Below are positions 7,756-15,576 of a DNA stretch of 57,280 bases, piece by piece. Origin of the DNA: SYIM01 sp041182885 (GTDB lineage Bacteria; Pseudomonadota; Gammaproteobacteria; Burkholderiales; Burkholderiaceae_E); NCBI GenBank assembly GCA_049423065.1, contig JBMSQB010000017.1, forward strand, positions 1 through 57,280, in the 5' to 3' direction. Made by a program: the position numbers and the translations under genes. Each line of letters begins with the position of its first letter. Within the stretch, counting starts at the first letter, position 1. The notes beneath the pieces are model-generated. The model saw only the letters and a list, made by a program, of their open reading frames with translations, searched no databases and was not told the DNA's origin.

Positions 7756-8913
7756 TCAGTAGCTTCTGGGCAGGCCCAGCCGCTCGCCTACGAAATTGCG
7801 CACCATCTCGTTGGAGATCGGGCTGAAAGGGCCGAGCCGGGTGTCTCGGAACAGGCGTTCCATCGGGGTTTCTTCCACCAGTCCGTAGCCGCCCAGCACC
7901 CGCATGCAGCGATCGGTTGCGCGAACGGCTGTCTCGGTGGCGGCGAGCTTGGCCATGGCCGCCTCGGTGGCGCAGGGCTTGCCGTGGGCGAGCATCCAGG
8001 CGGCTTTGGTGGTGAGGAGCCGGATCTGCTCGAGTTCGGTGGCAGTGTCGGCAAGCGGATGCTGCACGGCCTGGAATCCGCCAATCGGGCGCCCAAAGGC
8101 CAGCCGGTCGCGTGCGTACTGCAGCGCCTGGTCGAGCGCCGCGCTGGTAATCCCCACATACATGGCCGCGCACAGGATGCGCTCTTCATCGAGTGTGGCA
8201 AGCAGGTGATACCAGCCGCGGCCGCGCTCGCCCACCACCGCATCGAGCGGTGCCCGCGCATCGTCAAAAAACACTTCGCAGGTGCAGGCCGCGCGCATGC
8301 CCATGAGTTCTAGCCTTCGAACCGTGACCGCCGGCTGATTGCGCGGCGTGAGCACCAGTGAGAGGCCGCGTGCGCGCTTCGACTCGTCGGGTGTTTCGGT
8401 GCGGCAGAGCACGAGGATGGCATCGGCATCATCGGCAAGCGAGGTGTAGAGCTTCTGGCCGCGGACTGTCCATCCGTCGGCATCGGATTGGGCGCGGGTT
8501 TTGAGGGCCAGTACATCGGTGCCACCGCCTGGTTCGCTCATGCCAAAGCCCATCAGGAAATCACCCTGAACCAGTTTGGGCAGGTACTCGCGCTTGTGCT
8601 CGTCGCTGGCCACCTCAAGAAACAGACGTGCGGTCATGGACGTAAGCAGCCAATCGGTGGCGAGCGACGGAAAGCGACGCGCGAGCTCCTCGCAGAAGAT
8701 CGATCCCGCCATGATGTCGCTGCCCGCGCCACCATATTCCTCGGGCACGCTGATACCCATCCAGCCCTGCTGGGCGAACTGCTTCCAGATGCTGCGCGGG
8801 ATGCGGCGTGCACGGTCGTACTCGCGGATCTTTGCCTCGGGGAGCTCGCGATCGAAAAAATCGCGCACGCTCTCGCGAAGCAGTTCATGCTCGTGTTGCG
8901 CTTCGAAATCCAT
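7756..8913 (-). CDS. Acyl-CoA dehydrogenase
   Basis: A 385-residue flavoprotein of the acyl-CoA dehydrogenase family, which introduces an alpha,beta double bond into an acyl-CoA and passes electrons to ETF. N-terminal, beta-barrel and C-terminal helical domains are all present: GISVPEEYGGAG, GFGMSEPGGGTD (FAD contact), AFGRPIGGFQAVQHPLAD and VLGGYGLVEETPMERLFRDTR. After the last motif, where many family members carry the base glutamate in YEGT-x-E, this one reads FSPISNEM and ends LGLPRSY. The catalytic base may therefore sit elsewhere. Its ATG overlaps the livG stop by one base (TAATG), tying it to the importer genes. Confidence 0.9.
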   Translation of the reverse strand: MDFEAQHEHELLRESVRDFFDRELPEAKIREYDRARRIPRSIWKQFAQQGWMGISVPEEYGGAGSDIMAGSIFCEELARRFPSLATDWLLTSMTARLFLEVASDEHKREYLPKLVQGDFLMGFGMSEPGGGTDVLALKTRAQSDADGWTVRGQKLYTSLADDADAILVLCRTETPDESKRARGLSLVLTPRNQPAVTVRRLELMGMRAACTCEVFFDDARAPLDAVVGERGRGWYHLLATLDEERILCAAMYVGITSAALDQALQYARDRLAFGRPIGGFQAVQHPLADTATELEQIRLLTTKAAWMLAHGKPCATEAAMAKLAATETAVRATDRCMRVLGGYGLVEETPMERLFRDTRLGPFSPISNEMVRNFVGERLGLPRSY

Positions 8914-9686
8914 TACCCGGCTCCCTGTTCGATCACCGCCTCACCCAGATAGACACGCTGCACCTGCTCGCTGGCGCGAACCTCTTCCGGCTGTCCGGTG
9001 ATGAGGAGTTTGCCCTGCACCAGCACTGAAATACGCGAGGCCACTGAAAACACCACGGCCATGTCGTGCTCGGTGAACAGGCAGCTGAGCCCCAGTTCGC
9101 TTGCCACCTTGTGCACCATCCGGATGGATTCAAGCCGCTCCTGCGCAGCCATGCCGGCGGTGGGTTCGTCCAGCAGCAGCAGCCTCGGTTCACCCGCAAG
9201 CGTGATCGCCAGCTCCAGGCGTTTACGGTCGCCGTGCGCCAGGGTCGACGCAGGCTGGTGATCGGGCACCTGGAGCCCGACGCGTTCCAGCAGCGCACGA
9301 GCATCGGCAGGGCGGTGCCCCGAGGCGGTGCGCCAGGGTGCGAGTGTGAGCCGATCATGCGCGAGCAGCGCCACCTGCACGTTTTCAAGCAGCGTCAGGT
9401 CGGGAAACACCCGCGTGATCTGGAAGGTGCGGCCCATGCCCAGCCGCACACGCTGGTGCGGCGCAAGCCCGGCGAGGTCGCGTCCCTCGAACCTCACGCT
9501 TCCTGCATCAGGCGTGATGAGGCCGGTGAGCGTATTGAAAAACGTGCTCTTGCCCGCGCCGTTCGGACCGATGATGGCGTGAAACTCGCCGCGCCGCACC
9601 TGGAGCGTGACGCCCCCCAGTGCCTGCACGCCGCCAAAGCGTTTTTCGACCGCCTCCACTGCCAGCACATCGGCGTTCAGGTTCAT
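8913..9686 (-). CDS. livG: HAAT-type ABC transporter ATP-binding protein (LivG type)
   Basis: A 257-residue ABC ATPase that powers uptake of an amino acid or other small carboxylate with LivF. Walker A is GPNGAGKST at residues 40-48, the signature region reads LAHGDRKRLELAI and Walker B is LLLLDEPTAG, followed by the LivG-specific C-terminus ending VYLGEA. I chose the ATG at 9686 because it overlaps the livM stop (ATGA) and begins just before the first strand (VLAVEAVEKRFGG); the longer open frame upstream lies inside livM. The substrate is unknown and inferred only from neighbours: an acid degraded through CoA esters. Confidence 0.9.
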   Translation of the reverse strand: MNLNADVLAVEAVEKRFGGVQALGGVTLQVRRGEFHAIIGPNGAGKSTFFNTLTGLITPDAGSVRFEGRDLAGLAPHQRVRLGMGRTFQITRVFPDLTLLENVQVALLAHDRLTLAPWRTASGHRPADARALLERVGLQVPDHQPASTLAHGDRKRLELAITLAGEPRLLLLDEPTAGMAAQERLESIRMVHKVASELGLSCLFTEHDMAVVFSVASRISVLVQGKLLITGQPEEVRASEQVQRVYLGEAVIEQGAG

Positions 9687-10603
9687 GGACGCCTCCTGGC
9701 AAGGAGGCCCGCGAGGCCGCGCGGCATCCCCAGCACCAGCAGCATGATGATGAGCCCCATGAACAGCGGCCAGTATTCGGTGCTGCCGCTGATGGTGACC
9801 TCGAGCACGACATAGACCGCCGCCCCGAGCGCGGGCCCGAGGAAACTCTGCACACCGCCCAGCACGGCCATCACGATCGGCGTGGCGGAGGCCGTCCAGT
9901 TGAGCCAGCCCGGGAACACGTTGCCTGAGGAAAATGCAAACAGCGCGCCCGCAAGCCCGGCGAAGGCGCCGGCGATCACGAAGGTGATGAGCTGGTGGCC
10001 TCGCACATCGACACCGGAATACTGGACCCGAAGCGGGTTGTTGCGAAGCGCCCTCAGCGTCAGTCCGAAGGGCGAGCGAACCAGCCTGTGCAGCAGATAA
10101 ACCGACGGCAGCACCCAGGCGAGCGCGAACCAATAGTAGTTGGCGGGCACGGCGAGCGCGCCGGGCGGGCGCAGCCCCGTCAGACCGTCGTCGCCCCCCG
10201 TGAGGCCGATGGCCTTGAGTGCAACGGTATAGAGCAGCATCTGGAAGGCGAAGGTGAGCATGGCGAAATAGATGCCCGAGCGCCTGACCGAGAAAAACCC
10301 GATGGCAACCGCAACCAGTGCAGCCGCCGCCATGGCGCCCGGCATCACCAGCATGAACGCACCGAGCGAGCTGAGCCCAGCCTTTTTGACCAGCAAGCCG
10401 CCGGCATAAGCGCCAACCCCGAAAAAGGCTGCGTGACCGAATGACAGCATGCCGCCGTATCCCATCAGCAGGTTGAAACTGATGGCATAGAGCGCGAACG
10501 CGAGCACTTCAATCGCGATGAAGATCCAGAAGTCCGACAACCCAAGCGGCAGCACCAGCAAGCCCGCCACCAGCGCGAGAAGACCGATGCGTGCGCCGCT
10601 CAC
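9683..10603 (-). CDS. livM: HAAT-type ABC transporter permease (LivM type)
   Basis: A 306-residue inner-membrane permease with about eight to ten hydrophobic segments. The conserved LivM core is ISFNLLMGYGGMLSFGHAAFFGVGAY, and the cytoplasmic loop contacting the ATPase follows the LRALRNNPLRVQYSGVD segment. Translation most likely begins at GTG 10603, which overlaps the livH stop (GTGA) and gives VSGARIGLLALV. A longer frame with an upstream start would run inside livH. It pairs with LivH as the membrane half of the importer. Confidence 0.9.
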   Translation of the reverse strand: MSGARIGLLALVAGLLVLPLGLSDFWIFIAIEVLAFALYAISFNLLMGYGGMLSFGHAAFFGVGAYAGGLLVKKAGLSSLGAFMLVMPGAMAAAALVAVAIGFFSVRRSGIYFAMLTFAFQMLLYTVALKAIGLTGGDDGLTGLRPPGALAVPANYYWFALAWVLPSVYLLHRLVRSPFGLTLRALRNNPLRVQYSGVDVRGHQLITFVIAGAFAGLAGALFAFSSGNVFPGWLNWTASATPIVMAVLGGVQSFLGPALGAAVYVVLEVTISGSTEYWPLFMGLIIMLLVLGMPRGLAGLLARRRP

Positions 10604-11523
10604 TCCTGGCTCCCGAAGAGGCCCCAGGGCCTGACGATCAGGACCACCGCCATGCAGACAAAGGTGAGCACCACCGACCAGCCAGGCAGGGCCAGCACCC
10701 CCCATGCGTTGACGATTCCCACGAGCAACGAGGCGACCAGTGCACCCAGTACGCTGCCCATGCCACCGATCACCACGACCACGAAGGCATCGATGATCAC
10801 CTGCACGTGCAGACCGGGGCCGACCGACACGATGGGCGCGGCGAGCGCCCCGCCCAGACCCGCGAGCGCAACGCCCAGCGCGAACACCGTGGTGAACAGC
10901 CGCCGCGTGTCGGTCCCGAGCGCGCCCAGCATGTCGCGGTCATTGGTGGCCGCGCGGATCAGGATGCCCCAGCGCGTCCGGTGCAGCAGCCACCAGAGGC
11001 CCGCTGCCACCAGAAGCCCCACTGCGATCAGGAACAGCCGATAGGTGGGAAACACCAGGCCCATCGCCTGGGTGGACCCTGCGAGGAGTTCGGGCATGGG
11101 CGTGGACTGGTCTTCCCGTCCCCAGATGAGCTTCACCACATCGCCCGCGATGAAGACCAGCGCGAAGGTGAGGAGCAACTGAAATTCATGCGGCGCTCGA
11201 TAGATTCGCCGCAGGAGCGTGATTTCGATGATTCCCCCGACGATTGCGAGAATCAAGGCCGCTGCCGCCAGCGCTGCGAAGAATCCGACGCTGCTGCCAC
11301 CCGCCCAGGTGCCAACCGTCCAGGCGATGAATGCGCCCACCATGAAGAGCGCACCGTGTGCGAAGTTGAGCACCCGCAGCACACCAAAGATCAGCGTGAG
11401 CCCGGCCGAGATCAGGAACAGCAGCATGCCGTTGGAAATGCCGGCGAGCGTCTGGCGAGCCAACACCACCGGGTTGGTCATCCAGGCAAGGTGCTGGGCG
11501 AAAAATTCGGCGAGCTCGGTCAT
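10600..11523 (-). CDS. livH: HAAT-type ABC transporter permease (LivH type)
   Basis: A 307-residue inner-membrane permease. The family core GLTLIFGVLRVLNFAHGALFMVGAF lies near residue 45, and the end shows IDAFVVVVIGGMGSVLGALVASLLVGI and IVRPWGLFG, both strongly LivH. It is the first gene of the leftward twelve-gene operon ending at 59. No good ribosome site precedes its ATG. The 208-base space to the divergent binding-protein gene holds the control region for both directions. Confidence 0.9.
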   Translation of the reverse strand: MTELAEFFAQHLAWMTNPVVLARQTLAGISNGMLLFLISAGLTLIFGVLRVLNFAHGALFMVGAFIAWTVGTWAGGSSVGFFAALAAAALILAIVGGIIEITLLRRIYRAPHEFQLLLTFALVFIAGDVVKLIWGREDQSTPMPELLAGSTQAMGLVFPTYRLFLIAVGLLVAAGLWWLLHRTRWGILIRAATNDRDMLGALGTDTRRLFTTVFALGVALAGLGGALAAPIVSVGPGLHVQVIIDAFVVVVIGGMGSVLGALVASLLVGIVNAWGVLALPGWSVVLTFVCMAVVLIVRPWGLFGSQE

Positions 11524-11552
11524 GCTGGACGCTTAATCGCTCAATCGGCAAC

Positions 11553-11564
11553 GCCGCATGCGGC
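11553..11564. promoter_or_regulatory. Perfect 12-base palindrome in the divergent control region
   Basis: GCCGCATGCGGC is fully self-complementary and lies 30 bases upstream of livH, within the 208-base divergent spacer. It could be an operator for a dimeric repressor, but GC-rich palindromes of this length also arise by chance, and no regulator gene is adjacent. Confidence 0.25.
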
Positions 11565-11673
11565 CGGGCGTTTCAAGCCCCTGGCGCATGCCGGCTGGGT
11601 GGGTGCGGGCGCGGAAGGCTGTCGCTGCAGCGAATTCCGGAAGCGGGCCGAGTGTGCCAGACGCTTTCAATGC

Positions 11674-11703
11674 TTGACAAGCCGGAAATGCGCCCAGCAG
11701 AAT
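11674..11703 (+). promoter_or_regulatory. Sigma-70 type promoter for the binding-protein gene
   Basis: A perfect -35 box TTGACA (11674-11679) is followed after 18 bases by CAGAAT (11698-11703), a four-of-six match to the -10 box. Transcription would start near 11710, leaving a leader of about 20 bases that contains AGGAG at 11721, seven bases before the GTG start. This is the best promoter I see in the window. Confidence 0.5.
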
Positions 11704-11731
11704 CAGCCCGCCATTCGCACAGGAGATCACC

Positions 11732-12973
11732 GTGGCGATTACCGATCGACGTTCGGTTCTGCTTTCAGTCGGCACAGCGCTCGCAATTGCCGCAGCGCCA
11801 GCCTTTTCGCAGAACGCACCCCGTGGAGAGCCCATCAAGCTGGGGCTCATCGACATTTACAGCGGGGGCTTTGCCTTCATTGCCGATTCCATCCGCACCG
11901 GCTACCAGATTGCCGTGGATGAGGCCAATGCGGCGGGCGGCCTCAACGGCCGGCCGTTCCAGCTGGTGACCGCCGACATGGGCGCACAGGTGGAAAAGGC
12001 GGTGACCGAGGGCCGCCGCATGATGCTGGAAGAAAAAATCCGTTATGTGACCGTTGGTATTCACAGCGGCGCAGCGGTCGCGGTGGGCAACCTCGGGCGC
12101 GAGCACAAGGCGCTGGTGGTCGGTGGCTTTGCCACCACCAAGCGGCTGACCGGCGAATCGGGTCACCCCTATGTGGCCCGGGCCAATCTGTCCACGGTCG
12201 AGATCGGCAGCGTCATCGCCGAATACCTGAAGGGACGCCCCGACATCAAGCGGATCGCCACCATTGCGCCCGACTATGAATACGGCCAGCATTTCATCCA
12301 GGACTTCATCGCGGCCCTCAAAGTGGCGCGCCCGGACATCACCGTGGTCCGCCAGGAATGGTCCAAGCTTGGCGCCACCGACTTCTCCGCGCACGTCACC
12401 GCACTTCAGGCACGGCCGGTGGACATGATCGTGAACGGCGGTTTCGGCGCCGACCTGATCAACTTCCTCAAGGCGGCGCGCGACTTTGGCCTCTTTGCAG
12501 GCAAGGTCGAGTTCTTCACCCACGGCCTTGATCTGGTGAAGATGAGCTCGGTCAAGGACTCACTGCCTGCGCGCACTGCAGGTACGGTCTGGTATCCGTT
12601 CTATGCGCTCGATTCGGCCAAGTCGAAGTCGTTTGCAGCCGAGATCGAAAAGCGCATGAAGTCCTATCCCACGGGCCCCACCACCGTGGGCTATGTGGCG
12701 GGCAAGATGATCACCGAGGCCATCCGCAAGGCGGGCACCGCGGACGATGTCGACAAGGTGGTGCAGGCCATGTCCACGGTCAGCTTCGAAGGCCCCACCG
12801 GAAAGACCACGGTCCGCGCCTGCGACAACATGGCGCTCTACAACTTCTATGTCGGAACGGTCAAACGCGACCCGTCGCTGCCCGATGGCATTGGCGTGGG
12901 CGATGTCAAGGCCTTCAATACCGAGTCGGTGGCCCGTCCCTGTGTTGAACTGCTTCGCGCGCGTGGCAGTTGA
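11732..12973 (+). CDS. HAAT-type ABC transporter substrate-binding protein
   Basis: A 413-residue periplasmic binding protein of the Leu/Ile/Val-type (Peripla_BP_6) family. The signal region reads MAITDRRSVLLSVGTALAIA and ends in APAFSQ; the paired arginines make Tat export possible. The mature part opens IKLGLIDIYSGGFAFIADS and contains ANAAGGLNGRPFQLVTAD and FTHGLDLVKM. It starts with GTG at 11732, seven bases after AGGAG. It is divergent from livHMG and adjacent to livF, so importer parts are split over two transcripts. Its ligand probably feeds the acyl-CoA pathway encoded on the opposite strand. Confidence 0.9.
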   Translation: MAITDRRSVLLSVGTALAIAAAPAFSQNAPRGEPIKLGLIDIYSGGFAFIADSIRTGYQIAVDEANAAGGLNGRPFQLVTADMGAQVEKAVTEGRRMMLEEKIRYVTVGIHSGAAVAVGNLGREHKALVVGGFATTKRLTGESGHPYVARANLSTVEIGSVIAEYLKGRPDIKRIATIAPDYEYGQHFIQDFIAALKVARPDITVVRQEWSKLGATDFSAHVTALQARPVDMIVNGGFGADLINFLKAARDFGLFAGKVEFFTHGLDLVKMSSVKDSLPARTAGTVWYPFYALDSAKSKSFAAEIEKRMKSYPTGPTTVGYVAGKMITEAIRKAGTADDVDKVVQAMSTVSFEGPTGKTTVRACDNMALYNFYVGTVKRDPSLPDGIGVGDVKAFNTESVARPCVELLRARGS

Positions 12974-12999
12974 TCGCCGCAGCCGGCAGGCCGGCTGAC

Positions 13000-13707
13000 A
13001 TGGCACTCCTCAGCGTGCAGGGCTTGCACGCGGCTTATGGCGACAGCCGCGTGCTTTTCGGGATCGATCTCGAGGTGGGGCAGGGTGAGGTGGTGGCGCT
13101 TCTCGGGCGCAACGGCGCGGGGAAGACCACCACGCTTTCCTCCATCATGGGGCTGGTGCCGCCGCGCAGCGGTCGGATCGAATTTCGCGGCCGGGATCTT
13201 GCAGGCGCCGAGCCGTTTGAAATCTGCCGTGCGGGGCTCGGTTTCATTGCCGAGGACTGCAGGCTGTTTACTTCGCTCACAGTCGCTGAAAATTTTGAGG
13301 CGGCGCGCATGGCCTCGCGCTCGGGCACCTCGAACTGGACGATTGACGCCGTACTCGAACTGTTCCCCGATGTTCGAAATTTCCTGGATCGGCGGGCGAG
13401 CGCGCTCTCCGGCGGGCAGCAGCGCATGGTTGCCATCGCCCGCACACTCATGGGCAACCCCGACCTCATCCTGCTCGATGAGCCATCCGAAGGGCTCGCC
13501 CCGCTCGTGGTCGATGCGCTCCTCAAGCAACTCAAGCGATTGAAGCAGGCGGGTCAGACGGTGCTCATCAGCGAGCAGAATCTGCGCTTTGCCAACGAAC
13601 TCGCCGATCGGGTCTACATCATCGAGAAAGGTGAAATTCCCTATCAGGGAACGCCGGCGCAGCTCGCTGCCGAGCCCGAGGTGCGGCAAAAATACCTGAT
13701 GGTGTAG
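13000..13707 (+). CDS. livF: HAAT-type ABC transporter ATP-binding protein (LivF type)
   Basis: A 235-residue ABC ATPase partnering LivG. Walker A is GRNGAGKTT at residues 36-44, the signature is LSGGQQRMVAIAR, and Walker B LILLDEPSEG is followed by LAPLVVDALL, a LivF mark. I start at the ATG at 13000, giving MALLSVQGLHAAYG; an in-frame TTG at 12970 overlapping the previous gene would add ten residues of unlikely sequence. It completes the importer whose permeases and second ATPase lie on the opposite strand, and it converges on dctM with nine bases between stops. Confidence 0.9.
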   Translation: MALLSVQGLHAAYGDSRVLFGIDLEVGQGEVVALLGRNGAGKTTTLSSIMGLVPPRSGRIEFRGRDLAGAEPFEICRAGLGFIAEDCRLFTSLTVAENFEAARMASRSGTSNWTIDAVLELFPDVRNFLDRRASALSGGQQRMVAIARTLMGNPDLILLDEPSEGLAPLVVDALLKQLKRLKQAGQTVLISEQNLRFANELADRVYIIEKGEIPYQGTPAQLAAEPEVRQKYLMV

Positions 13708-13720
13708 GCGCTGCGCCTAC
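13704..13720. terminator. Hairpin containing both stop codons of convergent genes
   Basis: GTAGGCG (13704-13710) and CGCCTAC (13714-13720) form a perfect seven-base stem with a CTG loop. The left arm carries the livF stop TAG and the right arm the dctM stop read on the other strand. No U-run follows on either strand, so termination is possible but unproven. Confidence 0.35.
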
Positions 13721-15036
13721 TTGAGCATATCGGGGGAAATCAGCCCAGGCAGGAAGAGCGACACCTGCGGCCAGATGATCACCAGCAGCAGCACGCCGAA
13801 CATCGGCACGAGCATGATCATCACGTCTTTCAGCACATCGCGCATGCGCACGTTCACGATGGCGCATGAAATCATGAGGCAAAGGCCGTAGGGCGGCGTG
13901 ACCAGGCCAAATGCGAGCGACACAATGCCGATCATGGCGAAGTGCACCGGATCCATGCCCACCGACTTGGCGAGCGGCTGCAGGATGGCACCCACGATGA
14001 TGATCGCGGGAATGGCATCCAGAAAACAGCCCACCACCAGGAACACGAAGGCGATGAAAAGCCCCGCGCCGATCGGGCCCATGCCCCAGCTGAGGATGTT
14101 GGCAAGGAGCGACTGCGGGATCTGGTAGTAGGCCATGATCCAGCCAAACGCGCTTGCGGTACCCACGCAAAACAGCGTGACGCCCGCCAGCCGGCCGGTG
14201 TCGAGGAGCGCGCTGTAGAGGCCCTTGAAATTCATCTCGCGATACACGATGACCGACAGCACCGCGGCGTAGATGACTGCAACCGCGGCTGATTCGGTTG
14301 CCGTGAACCAGCCGAAGATCTTTCCGCCGATGATGATGACCGGTGTCATGAGTGCGGGGACGGCGACCCAGAACGCCTTCAGCATCTCGACGCCGCTCGT
14401 GCCTGCGTAGGTGGGGTAGCCGCGCCGGACCGCGTAGACATGCACGGTGACCATCTGTACCACGCCGATCAGGAGGCCGGGGACGATGCCAGCCAGAAAC
14501 AGCGCGCCGATCGAGGTGGTGAGCACGCCCCCCCAGACGATCATCAGGATGGAAGGCGGAATGATGACCGCCATCACCGCCGACACAGCGGTGATCGCGA
14601 CCGAAAAGCTGATGTCGTAGCCTTCCTTCACCTGGGCTTCGATGAAGATCTTGCCCTGGCTGGCAGCATCGGCCGTGGAAGAGCCGGAAATGCCGGCAAA
14701 GAAAATCGACAGCACCACGTTCACCTGCGCGAGGCTGCCCGGCATGCGCCCCACCAGTGCGCGCGAGAGCCGCACCAGCCGGTTGGTGATCCCGCCGATA
14801 TTCATCAGGTTGGCGGTGAGCAGGAAAAAAGGAACCGCCAGCAGAATGAACGAGTTGTAGGCGTTGAAGGTTTCCTGCACCAGCAGCATGAGCGACAGCT
14901 GTGGTTCGAGCGCAAGCATTGGCAGGCAGGCGAGGCCCAGCGCCACCGCAACCGGGACTCGGAGTGCGAGCAGCAGGAAAAAGACGCCAAACAGCAGCGC
15001 CGCCGCCTGCCCCGGCGAGAACAGAAGCTGACCCAT
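13717..15036 (-). CDS. dctM: TRAP transporter large permease (DctM)
   Basis: A 439-residue inner-membrane protein with about twelve hydrophobic segments, the ion-coupled channel subunit of a tripartite ATP-independent periplasmic transporter. Family marks are FFAGISGSSTADAASQGK, VSAVMAVIIPPSILMIVWGG and IVSLAFGLVTPPYGLCL. It lies three bases after dctQ and 541 bases downstream of dctP in the order dctP-dctQ-dctM. Together with uronate dehydrogenase upstream, the likely cargo is a uronic acid or related sugar acid; this rests on context only. Confidence 0.92.
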   Translation of the reverse strand: MGQLLFSPGQAAALLFGVFFLLLALRVPVAVALGLACLPMLALEPQLSLMLLVQETFNAYNSFILLAVPFFLLTANLMNIGGITNRLVRLSRALVGRMPGSLAQVNVVLSIFFAGISGSSTADAASQGKIFIEAQVKEGYDISFSVAITAVSAVMAVIIPPSILMIVWGGVLTTSIGALFLAGIVPGLLIGVVQMVTVHVYAVRRGYPTYAGTSGVEMLKAFWVAVPALMTPVIIIGGKIFGWFTATESAAVAVIYAAVLSVIVYREMNFKGLYSALLDTGRLAGVTLFCVGTASAFGWIMAYYQIPQSLLANILSWGMGPIGAGLFIAFVFLVVGCFLDAIPAIIIVGAILQPLAKSVGMDPVHFAMIGIVSLAFGLVTPPYGLCLMISCAIVNVRMRDVLKDVMIMLVPMFGVLLLVIIWPQVSLFLPGLISPDMLK

Positions 15037-15039
15037 GGT

Positions 15040-15561
15040 TCAGTTCCGGGCGGTGTCGGCCGATCGAAGGACGCGCAGCATGTCGATCATGTGCTCGCCC
15101 TGAAAGAGCAGCCAGGTGAGGCCCAGAAGCGGCCATGCCATGTGAATGGTCCAGAGCGGGAGCTCGGCAAGCTCCGAGATGCGATAGATGGCGAATTCGG
15201 TGAATTCCCAGCCGCCGTAAACGAAGACCCCGGCAAACACCAGAATCCCGACACCCGACATCAGTTCCACCCGCGCGTTGGCGCGCGCAGACAAGGTGGG
15301 CCAAAGATCCACGACGAAGTGCGTGCGCTCGCGCAGACCCACCATCGCGCCGATCATCACGATCCAGATGAACATGAGCCGCGCGAGTTCTTCGGTCCAG
15401 ATGTAGCCGGGTATCAGCCCTGTATGCCGTGACAGGATTTGGAGCGATACCGGCACCAGCAGCACCACCAGCGCCGTGACCATGAGCACGCAGAGCACGC
15501 GGTACCAGGCGTCGGCGACCCGACGCCAGACACCGCGTGCCGCCCGGGGGGCATCGGTCAT
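15040..15561 (-). CDS. dctQ: TRAP transporter small permease (DctQ)
   Basis: A 173-residue membrane protein with four hydrophobic segments, the fixed organisation of DctQ. The family stretch WTEELARLMFIWIVMIGAMVGLRERTHFVVD lies near residues 55-85. It sits between dctP (15 bases) and dctM (three bases). DctQ supports assembly of the large permease and docking of the binding protein. Confidence 0.88.
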   Translation of the reverse strand: MTDAPRAARGVWRRVADAWYRVLCVLMVTALVVLLVPVSLQILSRHTGLIPGYIWTEELARLMFIWIVMIGAMVGLRERTHFVVDLWPTLSARANARVELMSGVGILVFAGVFVYGGWEFTEFAIYRISELAELPLWTIHMAWPLLGLTWLLFQGEHMIDMLRVLRSADTARN

Positions 15562-15576
15562 GAGCGGCAGCCCGGC

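Noticed and set aside
10591..11922. A 443-codon open frame on the plus strand opposite livH
   Set aside because: It is antisense to a clear permease, its translation is rich in Arg, His and Gln without any domain, and GC-rich coding DNA commonly keeps such frames open.
13619..15304. A 561-codon open frame on the minus strand
   Set aside because: It overlaps dctM in another frame; dctM is unmistakable and the alternative translation has no domain and many His and Arg.
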